DNA of 64,000 nt. Origin: an uncultured Desulfovibrio sp. GTDB lineage: Bacteria > Desulfobacterota > Desulfovibrionia > Desulfovibrionales > Desulfovibrionaceae. The notes below the pieces were generated by a model. It searched no databases and was not told the origin of the DNA. It worked only from the letters and a program-made list of their open reading frames with translations. Shown here piece by piece: positions 42,557 to 50,621 of this stretch (the first letter of the stretch is position 1; every line of letters starts with the position of its first letter). The stretch covers positions 67,501-131,500 of the forward strand of contig NZ_CABSIF010000009.1 in the NCBI RefSeq assembly GCF_902477725.1, in the 5' to 3' direction. The translations under genes and the position numbers were made by a program.

Positions 42557-44413
42557 ATGCGAGTTTTTGAAAGCGATGTTCTTTGCATAGGCGCCGGCCT
42601 GGCTGGGGAACGCGTTGCCGTGGAAGCGGCGCAGGCGGGTTTCAGCGTTATCTGTCTTTCACTGGTGCCGCCCAAGCGGTCGCACTCATCAGCCGCCATG
42701 GGCGGCATGCAGGCGGCGCTGGGCAACTCCATCATGGGCGAGGGCGACTGCCCCGAGGTGCACTTCAACGATACGGTCAAGGGTTCCGACTGGGGCTGCG
42801 ACCAGGAAGTAGCCCGCCTGTTCGCCGAGACAGGCCCCATCGCCATGCGCGAAATGGCCTGGATGGGCGTGCCCTGGAGCCGCGTTGTGCCCGGCGAACA
42901 CACCTACTACAAAGGCGGCAAGCCCTTTCAGGCAACGGAAAAAAAGGAAAACGAGGGGCTGATTCACTCACGCGCCTTTGGCGGCACGGCCAAGTGGCGC
43001 ACCTGTTACACCTCTGACGGCACAGGCCACGCCGTGCTGTTCACCCTTGATAACCGTCTGCTGCAACTGGGCGTTGACGTGCATGACCGCATGCAGGCCG
43101 AGGCTCTGATCCACGATGGACAGCGCTGCATGGGCTGCGTTGCCCGCGACCTGCGCACCGGCGAACTGGTGGGTTATTTCGCCAAGGGCACGCTTATCGC
43201 CACGGGCGGTTATGGCCGTATTTACCGGGCCACAACCAATGCCATCATCTGCGACGGCGGCGGCCAGATCACGGCCCTTGAAACGGGCGTTGTGCCTCTG
43301 GGCAATATGGAAGCCGTGCAGTTTCACCCCACAGGCACCGTGCCCACGGACATTCTGGTCACAGAAGGCTGCCGCGGCGACGGCGGCACTTTGCTGGACG
43401 TGAACGAATACCGCTTTATGCCCGATTATGAGCCGGAAAAGGCCGAGCTTGCCTCGCGCGACGTGGTGTCACGCCGCATGACCGAGCACATGCGCAAGGG
43501 CCTTGGCGTACAAAGCCCCTATGGTGAGCACTTGTGGCTGGATATCCGCCATCTGGGCGAAAAGCACATCACCACAAACCTGCGCGAAGTGTATGACATC
43601 TCAACGCACTTCCTGGGCGTAAACCCCATCCACCAGCTTATTCCTGTGAGGCCCACTCACCACTACAGCATGGGCGGCGTGCGCATCAACAAGGACGGTC
43701 ACGCCTATGGGCTGGAAGGGCTGTTCTCCGCTGGCGAGGCGGCCTGCTGGGACATGCACGGCTTCAACCGTCTTGGCGGCAATTCACTGGCAGAAACCAT
43801 TGTTTCCGGCCGCATTGTCGGCGCAAAACTGGTGGAATTCCTCAAAGGTTACGAAACTGTTTTCTCCACCCAGGCAATGAAGGATGCCGCCACCAAGGTC
43901 AAGGAGCGCATCTCTGCCCTGATGCGCGGTACCGGCGATGATTGTTACACCCTGCGCAACGCCATGCAGGACATCATGATGGAGCATGTGGGTATTTTCC
44001 GTAACGGCAAGGATCTGGAAGCAGGCGTTGCCAAGTTGCAGGAACTGCTGGAGCGCACAAAGAACATGCGCCTTGCCAGCGGCAACATCCCCGGCCCCAA
44101 TGCAGAGCTTTCCATGGCCCTGCGCGTACCGGGCATGCTCAAACTGGCCCTGTGCACGGCTTACGGCGCGCTGATGCGTACAGAAAGCCGAGGCGCGCAT
44201 GCCCGCGAGGATTACCCCGAGCGCAACGACAAGGAATGGCTCAACCGTACCCTGGCCTACTGGAAGGAAGGCGACACCCTGCCCACCCTCAAGTACGAAC
44301 CGGCAACGCCGTTCTATATTCTGCCCCCCGGCGACCGTGGATACGGCGGCGGCAAGATCATAACCGCCGACATCAGCCCGGAAAAAATCGTACCGTACGC
44401 ACAACAGGGGTAA
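42557..44413 (+). CDS. frdA: Fumarate reductase flavoprotein subunit FrdA
   Basis: About 618 residues. FAD-binding DVLCIGAGLAGERVAVEA and the RSHSSAAMGGMQAAL segment, where the His links covalently to FAD in this family. Active-site blocks are QFHPTGTVPTDILVTEGCRGDGG and IPVRPTHHYSMGGVRIN, then GLFSAGEAACWDMHGFNRLGGNSLAE. It catalyses fumarate to succinate, or the reverse. AGGGGG precedes the ATG at 42557; a GTG six bases earlier is less well placed. Confidence 0.95.
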   Translation: MRVFESDVLCIGAGLAGERVAVEAAQAGFSVICLSLVPPKRSHSSAAMGGMQAALGNSIMGEGDCPEVHFNDTVKGSDWGCDQEVARLFAETGPIAMREMAWMGVPWSRVVPGEHTYYKGGKPFQATEKKENEGLIHSRAFGGTAKWRTCYTSDGTGHAVLFTLDNRLLQLGVDVHDRMQAEALIHDGQRCMGCVARDLRTGELVGYFAKGTLIATGGYGRIYRATTNAIICDGGGQITALETGVVPLGNMEAVQFHPTGTVPTDILVTEGCRGDGGTLLDVNEYRFMPDYEPEKAELASRDVVSRRMTEHMRKGLGVQSPYGEHLWLDIRHLGEKHITTNLREVYDISTHFLGVNPIHQLIPVRPTHHYSMGGVRINKDGHAYGLEGLFSAGEAACWDMHGFNRLGGNSLAETIVSGRIVGAKLVEFLKGYETVFSTQAMKDAATKVKERISALMRGTGDDCYTLRNAMQDIMMEHVGIFRNGKDLEAGVAKLQELLERTKNMRLASGNIPGPNAELSMALRVPGMLKLALCTAYGALMRTESRGAHAREDYPERNDKEWLNRTLAYWKEGDTLPTLKYEPATPFYILPPGDRGYGGGKIITADISPEKIVPYAQQG

Positions 44414-44423
44414 GGAGAGCCAT

Positions 44424-45206
44424 ATGGGACGCAATCTGACGTTTGAAATATTCCGTTACAATCCGCTGGATCCGCTCTCGCATCCCCATATGCAGACATT
44501 CCAGCTTGAAGAACACAACAGCATGACGCTGTTTATTGCGCTGAACATGATCCGCGAAACGCAGGACGCCTCCTTGCAGTTCGACTTTTGTTGCCGCGCC
44601 GGCATCTGCGGTTCGTGCGGCATGGTCATCAACGGGCGGCCCGGTCTGGCCTGCCACACGCAGACAAGCGACCTGCCAAGCCACATCACCCTGCATCCCC
44701 TGCCGGTCTTCAAGCTTTTGGGCGACCTCTCGGTGGATACGGGTACGTGGTTTCGCAATGTGGGAGCCAAGATCGAATCGTGGATACACACCACAAAAGA
44801 GTTTGACCCCAAGGCGCAGGAAGAGCGCATGGATAATGAACTGGCCACCCAGATATTCGAACTTGACCGCTGCATTGAGTGCGGCTGCTGCGTGGCGGCC
44901 TGCGGCACGGCCCGCATGCGCGAGGACTTTATTGGCGCAACGGCCATCAACCGTATGGCGCGTTTCTACATTGACCCGCGCGACAACCGCACCCCTGCGG
45001 ACTATTATGAACTGATCGGCGATGACAGCGGCGTATTTGGCTGCATGGGCCTGCTGGCCTGCGACAATGTATGCCCCAAGCAACTGCCGCTTCAGGATCA
45101 ACTGGGCATCATGCGCCGCATGGTGACCATGGAGTCTGTGCGCGGTATTTTGCCTGAATTTATACGTAACAAATTGCAGGGCTGTGGATGCGGCTGTTCC
45201 AAATAA
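44424..45206 (+). CDS. frdB: Fumarate reductase iron-sulfur subunit FrdB
   Basis: 260 residues. The N-terminal [2Fe-2S] domain has CCRAGICGSCGMVINGRPGLAC. The C-terminal ferredoxin domain has CIECGCCVAACGTARM and CMGLLACDNVCPKQLPL for the [4Fe-4S] and [3Fe-4S] clusters. It carries electrons between the cytochrome b haems and FAD. It ends with a Cys-rich tail (CGCGCSK). The SD is AAGGAG. Confidence 0.95.
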   Translation: MGRNLTFEIFRYNPLDPLSHPHMQTFQLEEHNSMTLFIALNMIRETQDASLQFDFCCRAGICGSCGMVINGRPGLACHTQTSDLPSHITLHPLPVFKLLGDLSVDTGTWFRNVGAKIESWIHTTKEFDPKAQEERMDNELATQIFELDRCIECGCCVAACGTARMREDFIGATAINRMARFYIDPRDNRTPADYYELIGDDSGVFGCMGLLACDNVCPKQLPLQDQLGIMRRMVTMESVRGILPEFIRNKLQGCGCGCSK

Positions 45207-45219
45207 CAACGCTTCCCTC

Positions 45220-45254
45220 ATGGAATGGGTTGGCGTAAGCCGCCCATTCCATTT
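45220..45254 (+). terminator. Hairpin between frdB and the CBS gene
   Basis: ATGGAATGGG (45220-45229) pairs with CCCATTCCAT (45243-45252), followed by only three T. It is probably a weak terminator, with some read-through into the CBS gene. Confidence 0.45.
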
Positions 45255-45302
45255 CCACCAGACGGGAGGGGTTACCCTCGCACAACCCTCAGGGAGGATG
45301 CC

Positions 45303-45989
45303 ATGCTAGTACTCGACTGGATGCAATCCAAGGTAGTATCCATTCCGCCGACCGCAACCCTGCTCCAGAGCCGAAAGCTGTTCAAGGAACACAAGATAAA
45401 CCGACTCCCTGTGGTTGATTCCAACAATGTCGTTGTTGGGCTTATCTCGTCCTCCGATGTCCGCAGCTTTGCTCCCAACAAGTCCACGGGGCTCGAAATT
45501 ATTGAGCTTCTGGAAATCATGAGCGAAACTAAAGTCAGGGATGTCATGGTGGTAGACCCGGTGACCATCACGTACAAAAGCACGATTGAGCAGGCTGCCA
45601 AAAGGATGATCGACAAGCATGTTGCCTGCCTGCCCGTAGTGAACGACGAGGAAAAACTGGTGGGCATCATCACCGGATGGGATGTGTTCAAGGCCTTGCT
45701 CGACATAAGCGGCGCAGAACAACCCGGCGTTGAGGTGGGCTTTGTGGTCCCCTATCAGCCAGGCACTCTGCGCGAACTGCTCGACAGGCTCAAGGCGCAT
45801 GGCATGAGCATTATTTCTGTCTTGTCGTCGGCTTCAAACGATGGCATGCGTCAGGTCAAGATACGTTTCAAAGGCCCCGATGCCATGTCGCAAAATATTG
45901 CGCTTGAGCAGTTCCGCGACCATCCCGGCCTGCGTTACTGGGCGCGCGAGGACGAATTCTACCTTAAGTCCAACGTGAATCTGGGCTAA
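45303..45989 (+). CDS. CBS-pair protein with a C-terminal ACT-like domain (AcuB-like)
   Basis: 228 residues: two CBS motifs (about 1-60 and 72-130) with the endings LPVVDSNNVVVGLISSSDV and LPVVNDEEKLVGIITGWDVFKALL, then an ACT-like part (VPYQPGTLRELLDRLKAHGMSIISVLSS). CBS pairs bind adenine nucleotides. It probably senses energy state or a metabolite for the fumarate module next to it; that link is inferred. GGGAGGATG holds the SD. A clear terminator follows. Confidence 0.85.
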   Translation: MLVLDWMQSKVVSIPPTATLLQSRKLFKEHKINRLPVVDSNNVVVGLISSSDVRSFAPNKSTGLEIIELLEIMSETKVRDVMVVDPVTITYKSTIEQAAKRMIDKHVACLPVVNDEEKLVGIITGWDVFKALLDISGAEQPGVEVGFVVPYQPGTLRELLDRLKAHGMSIISVLSSASNDGMRQVKIRFKGPDAMSQNIALEQFRDHPGLRYWAREDEFYLKSNVNLG

Positions 45990-46055
45990 GCCTCACCCTC
46001 CCGGCTCACAGTGCGCTGGCTGCGGGGCAGGCCCCGTGAATACGCGGTAAAAGTA

Positions 46056-46089
46056 CCGCCACGGCTGCTGGGTCGTGGCGGCTTTTTCT
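46056..46089 (+). terminator. Intrinsic terminator of the CBS gene
   Basis: CCGCCACG (46056-46063) pairs with CGTGGCGG (46074-46081), followed by a T-run. Confidence 0.85.
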
Positions 46090-46298
46090 TATGCCCATCG
46101 GCATATTTCCAAGTAGACGCCTTGGCTTCCTTTCTGCAATACGATATACAAAACGGCATTCCGTGTTGCAGGGAGGGAGACATTCCCGCACAGGCAAAGG
46201 CGCTTTGCCGTCCAGCACCGGCGCATTCGCTTTCGGACATCCGGATCCCGTCTCATCACTCGTTGCAGACATGTCTGCCTCACGCTTCAGGAAGCTCC

Positions 46299-48218
46299 AT
46301 GCACAAGAACTACGCCTTCCGTACCAATTTCATAATCTGCCTGATTATTGTTATCGGCTTTTCTGTCACGTCTGTAATAGGCTACCGTTCCAATGTGGAC
46401 ACCCTGAAAAAAGAAGCGGAAAGCGTGACGCGCCTGGCCTCAGAAGGCATGATGTATCAGATTGACGCCATTTTTGCCCAATCCATACATATTTCGCTGA
46501 CAATGGCGCACGACAGTTTTTTGATAAATTTTCTCTCGCAGGAAAAGGAAAACCTGAAAAACCCGGCGTATACGCTGAACATCAGGGAATACCTTGCTGC
46601 CTACAGAAAAAAATACAATTATGATTCTGTCTTTCTTGTTTCCATGCAGACAGACCGTTACTACAATTTTTCTGGTGTTGACCGCATTGTTGACCATTCT
46701 AATCCTGAGAACAAATGGGTACGGGAATTTATTGCAAGCAATCAGGAATATTCACTCAATATTGATAACGACAAAGCTGCGCACGATACCATTACTGTAT
46801 TTGTAAACTGTGCTGTTAAAAACAAGAATAATGAAACCGTGGGGATAGTGGGGGTTGGCTTTACTGTAACCTCCATTCAGGCCATGCTTATCAAGTATGA
46901 GCAGCAATTTGCGGTTAAATCATATCTTGTGAACGCCAATGGAGCCATCCAGATATCTTCATCCGCGCAGGGCATATCTGCCGAAGATATTTATTCCGCA
47001 CAGACCTTTGCCGCAGTAAAAAATACCCTGAAAAAGAACAGCACAGAAATTTCAGACTCATGGTATTCTGGCCATGGCACCGACGGCTATGCTGTCACGC
47101 GCTACCTTCCAGCCCCTGATCTTTTCCTCATTACAGACAAAAACACTTCTGAGATAATCAGACAGATCAGAACAAAATACTACACTGGTGCTATTGTTGT
47201 TGGCTTTACAATGATAATTGTCATTTTTATTGTAACAGCAATAATACGTAGATATAAAAACAAGATAATTTCCCTCACCATTGCGGAAGAATTGAAGTAT
47301 CACGCCATACTTCAAAACGCCACATCGCACATTTATGACAGCATTGTTGAATTTGACATAACCAATGATGTTGCCTGCGGCGAGGGCACAAAAAAGTTTA
47401 TGCAGCAGTTGGGCCTCAAGCCAAGCACATCATACAGCACAATGCTGCAAACCATTGTGGCAAAGCATATCCTGCCCGAGCATGTGAACCTGTACCTGAA
47501 AACCTTCAGCCCGGAATCCATACGCACAGCCCTGCAGGAGCAGCGTAACAAGCTGAGTTGCGATTTCCAGTGCATGCAGAGCAACGGTCAGTACATCTGG
47601 TTCAGGGAAACCGGCTATATTTTGCGCTGGGCAGAGAATGATTCCATCCACATTGTCATTTGCCGCCAGAACATTGACCAAGACAAAAGGCAGGAACTCA
47701 GCCTTCAGGATATGGCCCAAAAGGACGGCCTAACTGGTCTTTACAACAAAATGACCACAGAAGTGCTTATTGACAGACACCTGACGGAACATCAGTGCGA
47801 CGCCGGCGCGCTTGCCATGATTATGCTTGATATAGACAACTTCAAGGAACTCAACGACTCGCTGGGCCATGTTGCGGGCGACAGAATAATTCAGGAGTTT
47901 GCCCAGAGTCTGCGGGCGGCCTTTGCGCCCAGTGATCTGGTGGGCCGCATCGGCGGCGATGAATTTATTGTTCTTACATGCCAGCAAAGCATTGAGGCCT
48001 TGACCACAAAGCTTGAAGAACTCTGCAACCGCATCCGCCATACCACCTACGGAGGCGAGGGGCAGCACCACCTTGCCGCAAGCATGGGCGTGGCGCTCTT
48101 TCCCCTGCATGGCAAAAACTTCAGCGAGCTGTATGCAAGTGCAGATGCAGCCCTGTACCGCGCCAAGCAGAAGGGCAAGGACACGTATACCTTTTTTGAA
48201 ACCGCGCCTTTGGCATAA
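46299..48218 (+). CDS. Membrane-bound diguanylate cyclase (GGDEF) with periplasmic sensor
   Basis: About 639 residues. One N-terminal helix (9-29), a periplasmic sensor of about 250 residues with dCache-like features (YNYDSVFLVSMQTDRYYNF, VGIVGVGFTV), a second helix near 290-315, a PAS-like region, then GGDEF (RIGGDEFIVL) with DGLTGLYNK at its start. It should make c-di-GMP. The usual inhibitory RxxD site before GGDEF is APSD, so product inhibition is probably absent. The first 1.2 kb is far richer in A+T than the neighbours, which suggests transfer. The in-frame region upstream of 46299 contains the terminator and is not coding. Confidence 0.9.
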   Translation: MHKNYAFRTNFIICLIIVIGFSVTSVIGYRSNVDTLKKEAESVTRLASEGMMYQIDAIFAQSIHISLTMAHDSFLINFLSQEKENLKNPAYTLNIREYLAAYRKKYNYDSVFLVSMQTDRYYNFSGVDRIVDHSNPENKWVREFIASNQEYSLNIDNDKAAHDTITVFVNCAVKNKNNETVGIVGVGFTVTSIQAMLIKYEQQFAVKSYLVNANGAIQISSSAQGISAEDIYSAQTFAAVKNTLKKNSTEISDSWYSGHGTDGYAVTRYLPAPDLFLITDKNTSEIIRQIRTKYYTGAIVVGFTMIIVIFIVTAIIRRYKNKIISLTIAEELKYHAILQNATSHIYDSIVEFDITNDVACGEGTKKFMQQLGLKPSTSYSTMLQTIVAKHILPEHVNLYLKTFSPESIRTALQEQRNKLSCDFQCMQSNGQYIWFRETGYILRWAENDSIHIVICRQNIDQDKRQELSLQDMAQKDGLTGLYNKMTTEVLIDRHLTEHQCDAGALAMIMLDIDNFKELNDSLGHVAGDRIIQEFAQSLRAAFAPSDLVGRIGGDEFIVLTCQQSIEALTTKLEELCNRIRHTTYGGEGQHHLAASMGVALFPLHGKNFSELYASADAALYRAKQKGKDTYTFFETAPLA

Positions 48219-48387
48219 GCCCGAACTGGCCCCAACAGACGCGTCCAGTTCGAGCCGGTTCAGATCGGACAGAGGAACAGCAAGCATTGGCCGTTCCGCA
48301 GATCGTTTTGAGGCAATGCTCAAGGGGTGATTCAGCCTTGCTGCTGGCACCGCAGCCCCGGCGGCAAATGAGGGGAGCCCACGTCAG

Positions 48388-49275
48388 CTATCCTGCGGAA
48401 ATGGCAGCCGTTTTTTGCTCACATCTTGTGAGGCAACGACAGACCGCCGCCACGTTGGCCGAGGCCATACCCTTACGCCACACAAGCTCGGTTACGGCAT
48501 CGCACAGTGGATGTTCGAGCGTATGCACGGAAAGCATGCCGTTGGTGCGGCACAATTCAAGAACCGATGCCGGAACTACACCAACCCCCATGCCCGCAAT
48601 AACGCCCCCCACAATGGCGTGGTACGAAGCCAGCTCAACGATATGCTGCGGTTCCCACCCGTAGGCCCGAAACCAGTTCACCAGCCTGTTCCGGTAGGCG
48701 CACCCTCCCTGAAAAGCCAACACGGCCTTGCGCCCTATGTCGTCCGGCGTATGGATGGGCGGATGCTCCCTGGTGGCAATCAGCACCAACCGCTCAGTAA
48801 AGGCCTCCATCCTTTCCAGCCGTTCATCGCTGGGCGCATCAACCACAAATACCGCATCCAGCCTGTTTTCCAGAATATCCCCGTACAGGGAACTGCTGGT
48901 ACCTATCACAAGCTCAAGCTCAATGCCGGGATATTCCGCGTGCAGGCGGGCCAGAACTTCGGGCAAACGTGCCGCAGCCGCACTTTCCAGTGCGCCAATG
49001 CGTAGCCTGCCGCCCGGCTCCATACCCTTCACGCACAGCTCGGCTTCATCCATCAGCGCGGTTATCCGGCGGGCATAGGTGTAAAGCGTCTGCCCCCTCG
49101 CAGTGGGCAGCAAGCGCTTTTTTTCCCGTAAAAACAGCTGGATGCCCAGTTCTTCTTCCATCAGCATGATGCGGGCGGTAACGCCCGAGGGCACCCGGTG
49201 CAAAGCCTTGGCGGCGTGGCTTATGCTGCCGGTTTCCATGACGGCCATGAATGTGCGCAGGTCTGACACTTCCAT
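48388..49275 (-). CDS. LysR-family transcriptional regulator
   Basis: About 295 residues. The N-terminal winged helix (LRTFMAVMETGSISHAAKALHRVPSGVTARIMLMEEELGIQLFLREKKRLLPTARG) is classic LysR, followed by an effector domain from residue 90. It is divergent from the CidA/CidB-like genes, a known arrangement for CidR-type control; the effector is unknown. GGTG lies near the ATG at 49275, but an upstream ATG at 49305 is possible. Confidence 0.88.
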   Translation of the reverse strand: MEVSDLRTFMAVMETGSISHAAKALHRVPSGVTARIMLMEEELGIQLFLREKKRLLPTARGQTLYTYARRITALMDEAELCVKGMEPGGRLRIGALESAAAARLPEVLARLHAEYPGIELELVIGTSSSLYGDILENRLDAVFVVDAPSDERLERMEAFTERLVLIATREHPPIHTPDDIGRKAVLAFQGGCAYRNRLVNWFRAYGWEPQHIVELASYHAIVGGVIAGMGVGVVPASVLELCRTNGMLSVHTLEHPLCDAVTELVWRKGMASANVAAVCRCLTRCEQKTAAISAG

Positions 49276-49357
49276 TTGTTCACCATTTATGACTGTTTCT
49301 TTCATTTTTATTCATTTGCCATGATGACTATCATCTCATATCTTATGCCGCAAGCCG

Positions 49358-49415
49358 CCCGTTGTCGTTGGCAGAAAAAACCCTCACTTGCCAAATTTCT
49401 GCCAACGACAACGGG
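49358..49415. promoter_or_regulatory. Perfect 20-bp inverted repeat between LysR and cidA-like genes
   Basis: Arms at 49358-49377 and 49396-49415 (core CCCGTTGTCGTTGGCAG and its complement) are separated by 18 bp. It lies in the divergent gap, 35 bp before the cidA-like ATG. It is either the LysR binding region or a leader hairpin; no T-run follows. Confidence 0.65.
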
Positions 49416-49449
49416 AGGCGGCAGAAACCTCGAACATCAGGAATACCCT

Positions 49450-49842
49450 ATGCGCGCAACATGGAAACTGCTTTGGCAGACCGCAATTCTGACAGGCATA
49501 TTCTGGGGATGCGATCAGCTTACACGGCTGACAGGCATTCCCATCCCCGGCAACGTGCTGGGCATAATCGTACTGTTTTTTCTGCTGCTCACCGGCATTG
49601 TAAAAGAAAGCCACATCAGCATGGCGGCAGAATTTCTACTGAAGCATCTCGTGTTCTTTTTTGTGCCCATTGCGGTAGGGCTGATGCAATGGGGGAGCGT
49701 TTTTTATGATTACGGATGGGTGCTTGCGGCTGCCATTGTGGGCAGTACAGCCCTGCCGCTGGTGATTGTGGGCTTTATGGCCCGGGCCCTGCGCCGCGCT
49801 ACGCCTGAAAAGAAAGAGGAAAAAGCACCATGCAGATCATAA
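49450..49842 (+). CDS. CidA/LrgA family holin-like protein
   Basis: 130 residues with four hydrophobic helices. LTGIPIPGNVLGIIVLFFLLLTGIV is the family signature. CidA/LrgA proteins act as holin-like membrane proteins in cell lysis or overflow metabolism. The longer open frame upstream is not used: it would run across the inverted repeat. It overlaps the CidB-like gene by 13 bases. Confidence 0.88.
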   Translation: MRATWKLLWQTAILTGIFWGCDQLTRLTGIPIPGNVLGIIVLFFLLLTGIVKESHISMAAEFLLKHLVFFFVPIAVGLMQWGSVFYDYGWVLAAAIVGSTALPLVIVGFMARALRRATPEKKEEKAPCRS

Positions 49843-50531
49843 ACATTTTTTTGTGCACAGCGGGCACCGTGCTGGCATATGCGCTGGTGCGCAGCCTGTA
49901 CATGCGTTTCAAGCATCCACTCATCAATATCGTGGCTGGCAGCGCCGCCATAGTCATTGCAGTGCTGGTGCTGTGCGATGTTCCCTATGAAACCTATGAG
50001 CCAGCCCGACAGGTCATGACCTTGCTTATTGGCCCGGCAACGGTCAGCCTTGCGCTGCCCTTGTACCGTTATCGACACCTGTTGTTGCGCAATGCCTTGC
50101 CCATTCTTGCAAGCGTGTGCGCGGGGGCCTTTGCAGCCATGCTCTCTGCCGGGGTTATTGCCAAACTGGGCGGTCTGCCGGAAGACGTGGTAATTTCCAT
50201 CCTTCCCAAGGGCGTTTCCATCCCCTTTGCCGTGGAGGTGGCCTCCATGTATGGCGGCATTCCGTCCCTGACTGCGGCCTTTGTGGTGGCTACCGGTACG
50301 CTTGGCTCCCTTTTGGGATTGTGGGGGCTGAACGTCATCCGCATCAAGGATCCCTTTGCGCGGGGGCTGACCATGGGCACAATTTCGCATGCTCAGGGAA
50401 CAGCTGTTGCCTTGCAGGAAGGGCAGGAACAGGGAGCAATGGGCGGCCTGGCCATGATTCTGGCAGGTATTCTTACTGCGGCTCTGGCACCTGTGGCAGT
50501 CTGGATAGTGCAGCGGCTGCCGCTGATGTAG
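49830..50531 (+). CDS. CidB/LrgB family membrane protein
   Basis: 233 residues, six to seven hydrophobic segments. LLIGPATVSLALPLYRYRHLL, LPKGVSIPFAVEVASMYGGIPSLTAAFVVATG and GTISHAQGTAVALQEGQEQGAMGGLAMILAGI are the conserved LrgB blocks. It is the partner of the CidA-like protein and may move small organic acids, as plant and Bacillus relatives do. A terminator follows. Confidence 0.92.
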   Translation: MQIINIFLCTAGTVLAYALVRSLYMRFKHPLINIVAGSAAIVIAVLVLCDVPYETYEPARQVMTLLIGPATVSLALPLYRYRHLLLRNALPILASVCAGAFAAMLSAGVIAKLGGLPEDVVISILPKGVSIPFAVEVASMYGGIPSLTAAFVVATGTLGSLLGLWGLNVIRIKDPFARGLTMGTISHAQGTAVALQEGQEQGAMGGLAMILAGILTAALAPVAVWIVQRLPLM

Positions 50532-50562
50532 CCAGTGCGATTGCGAGATCAAACCTTTTTGT

Positions 50563-50596
50563 GATGCGGTCGGCTTGCCGACCGCATCAGCTTTTT
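50563..50596 (+). terminator. Intrinsic terminator of the cid-like operon
   Basis: GATGCGGTCGG (50563-50573) pairs with CCGACCGCATC (50578-50588), followed by AGCTTTTT. Confidence 0.88.
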
Positions 50597-50621
50597 ACAG
50601 AACATTTTCAGCTTGTCTGGC

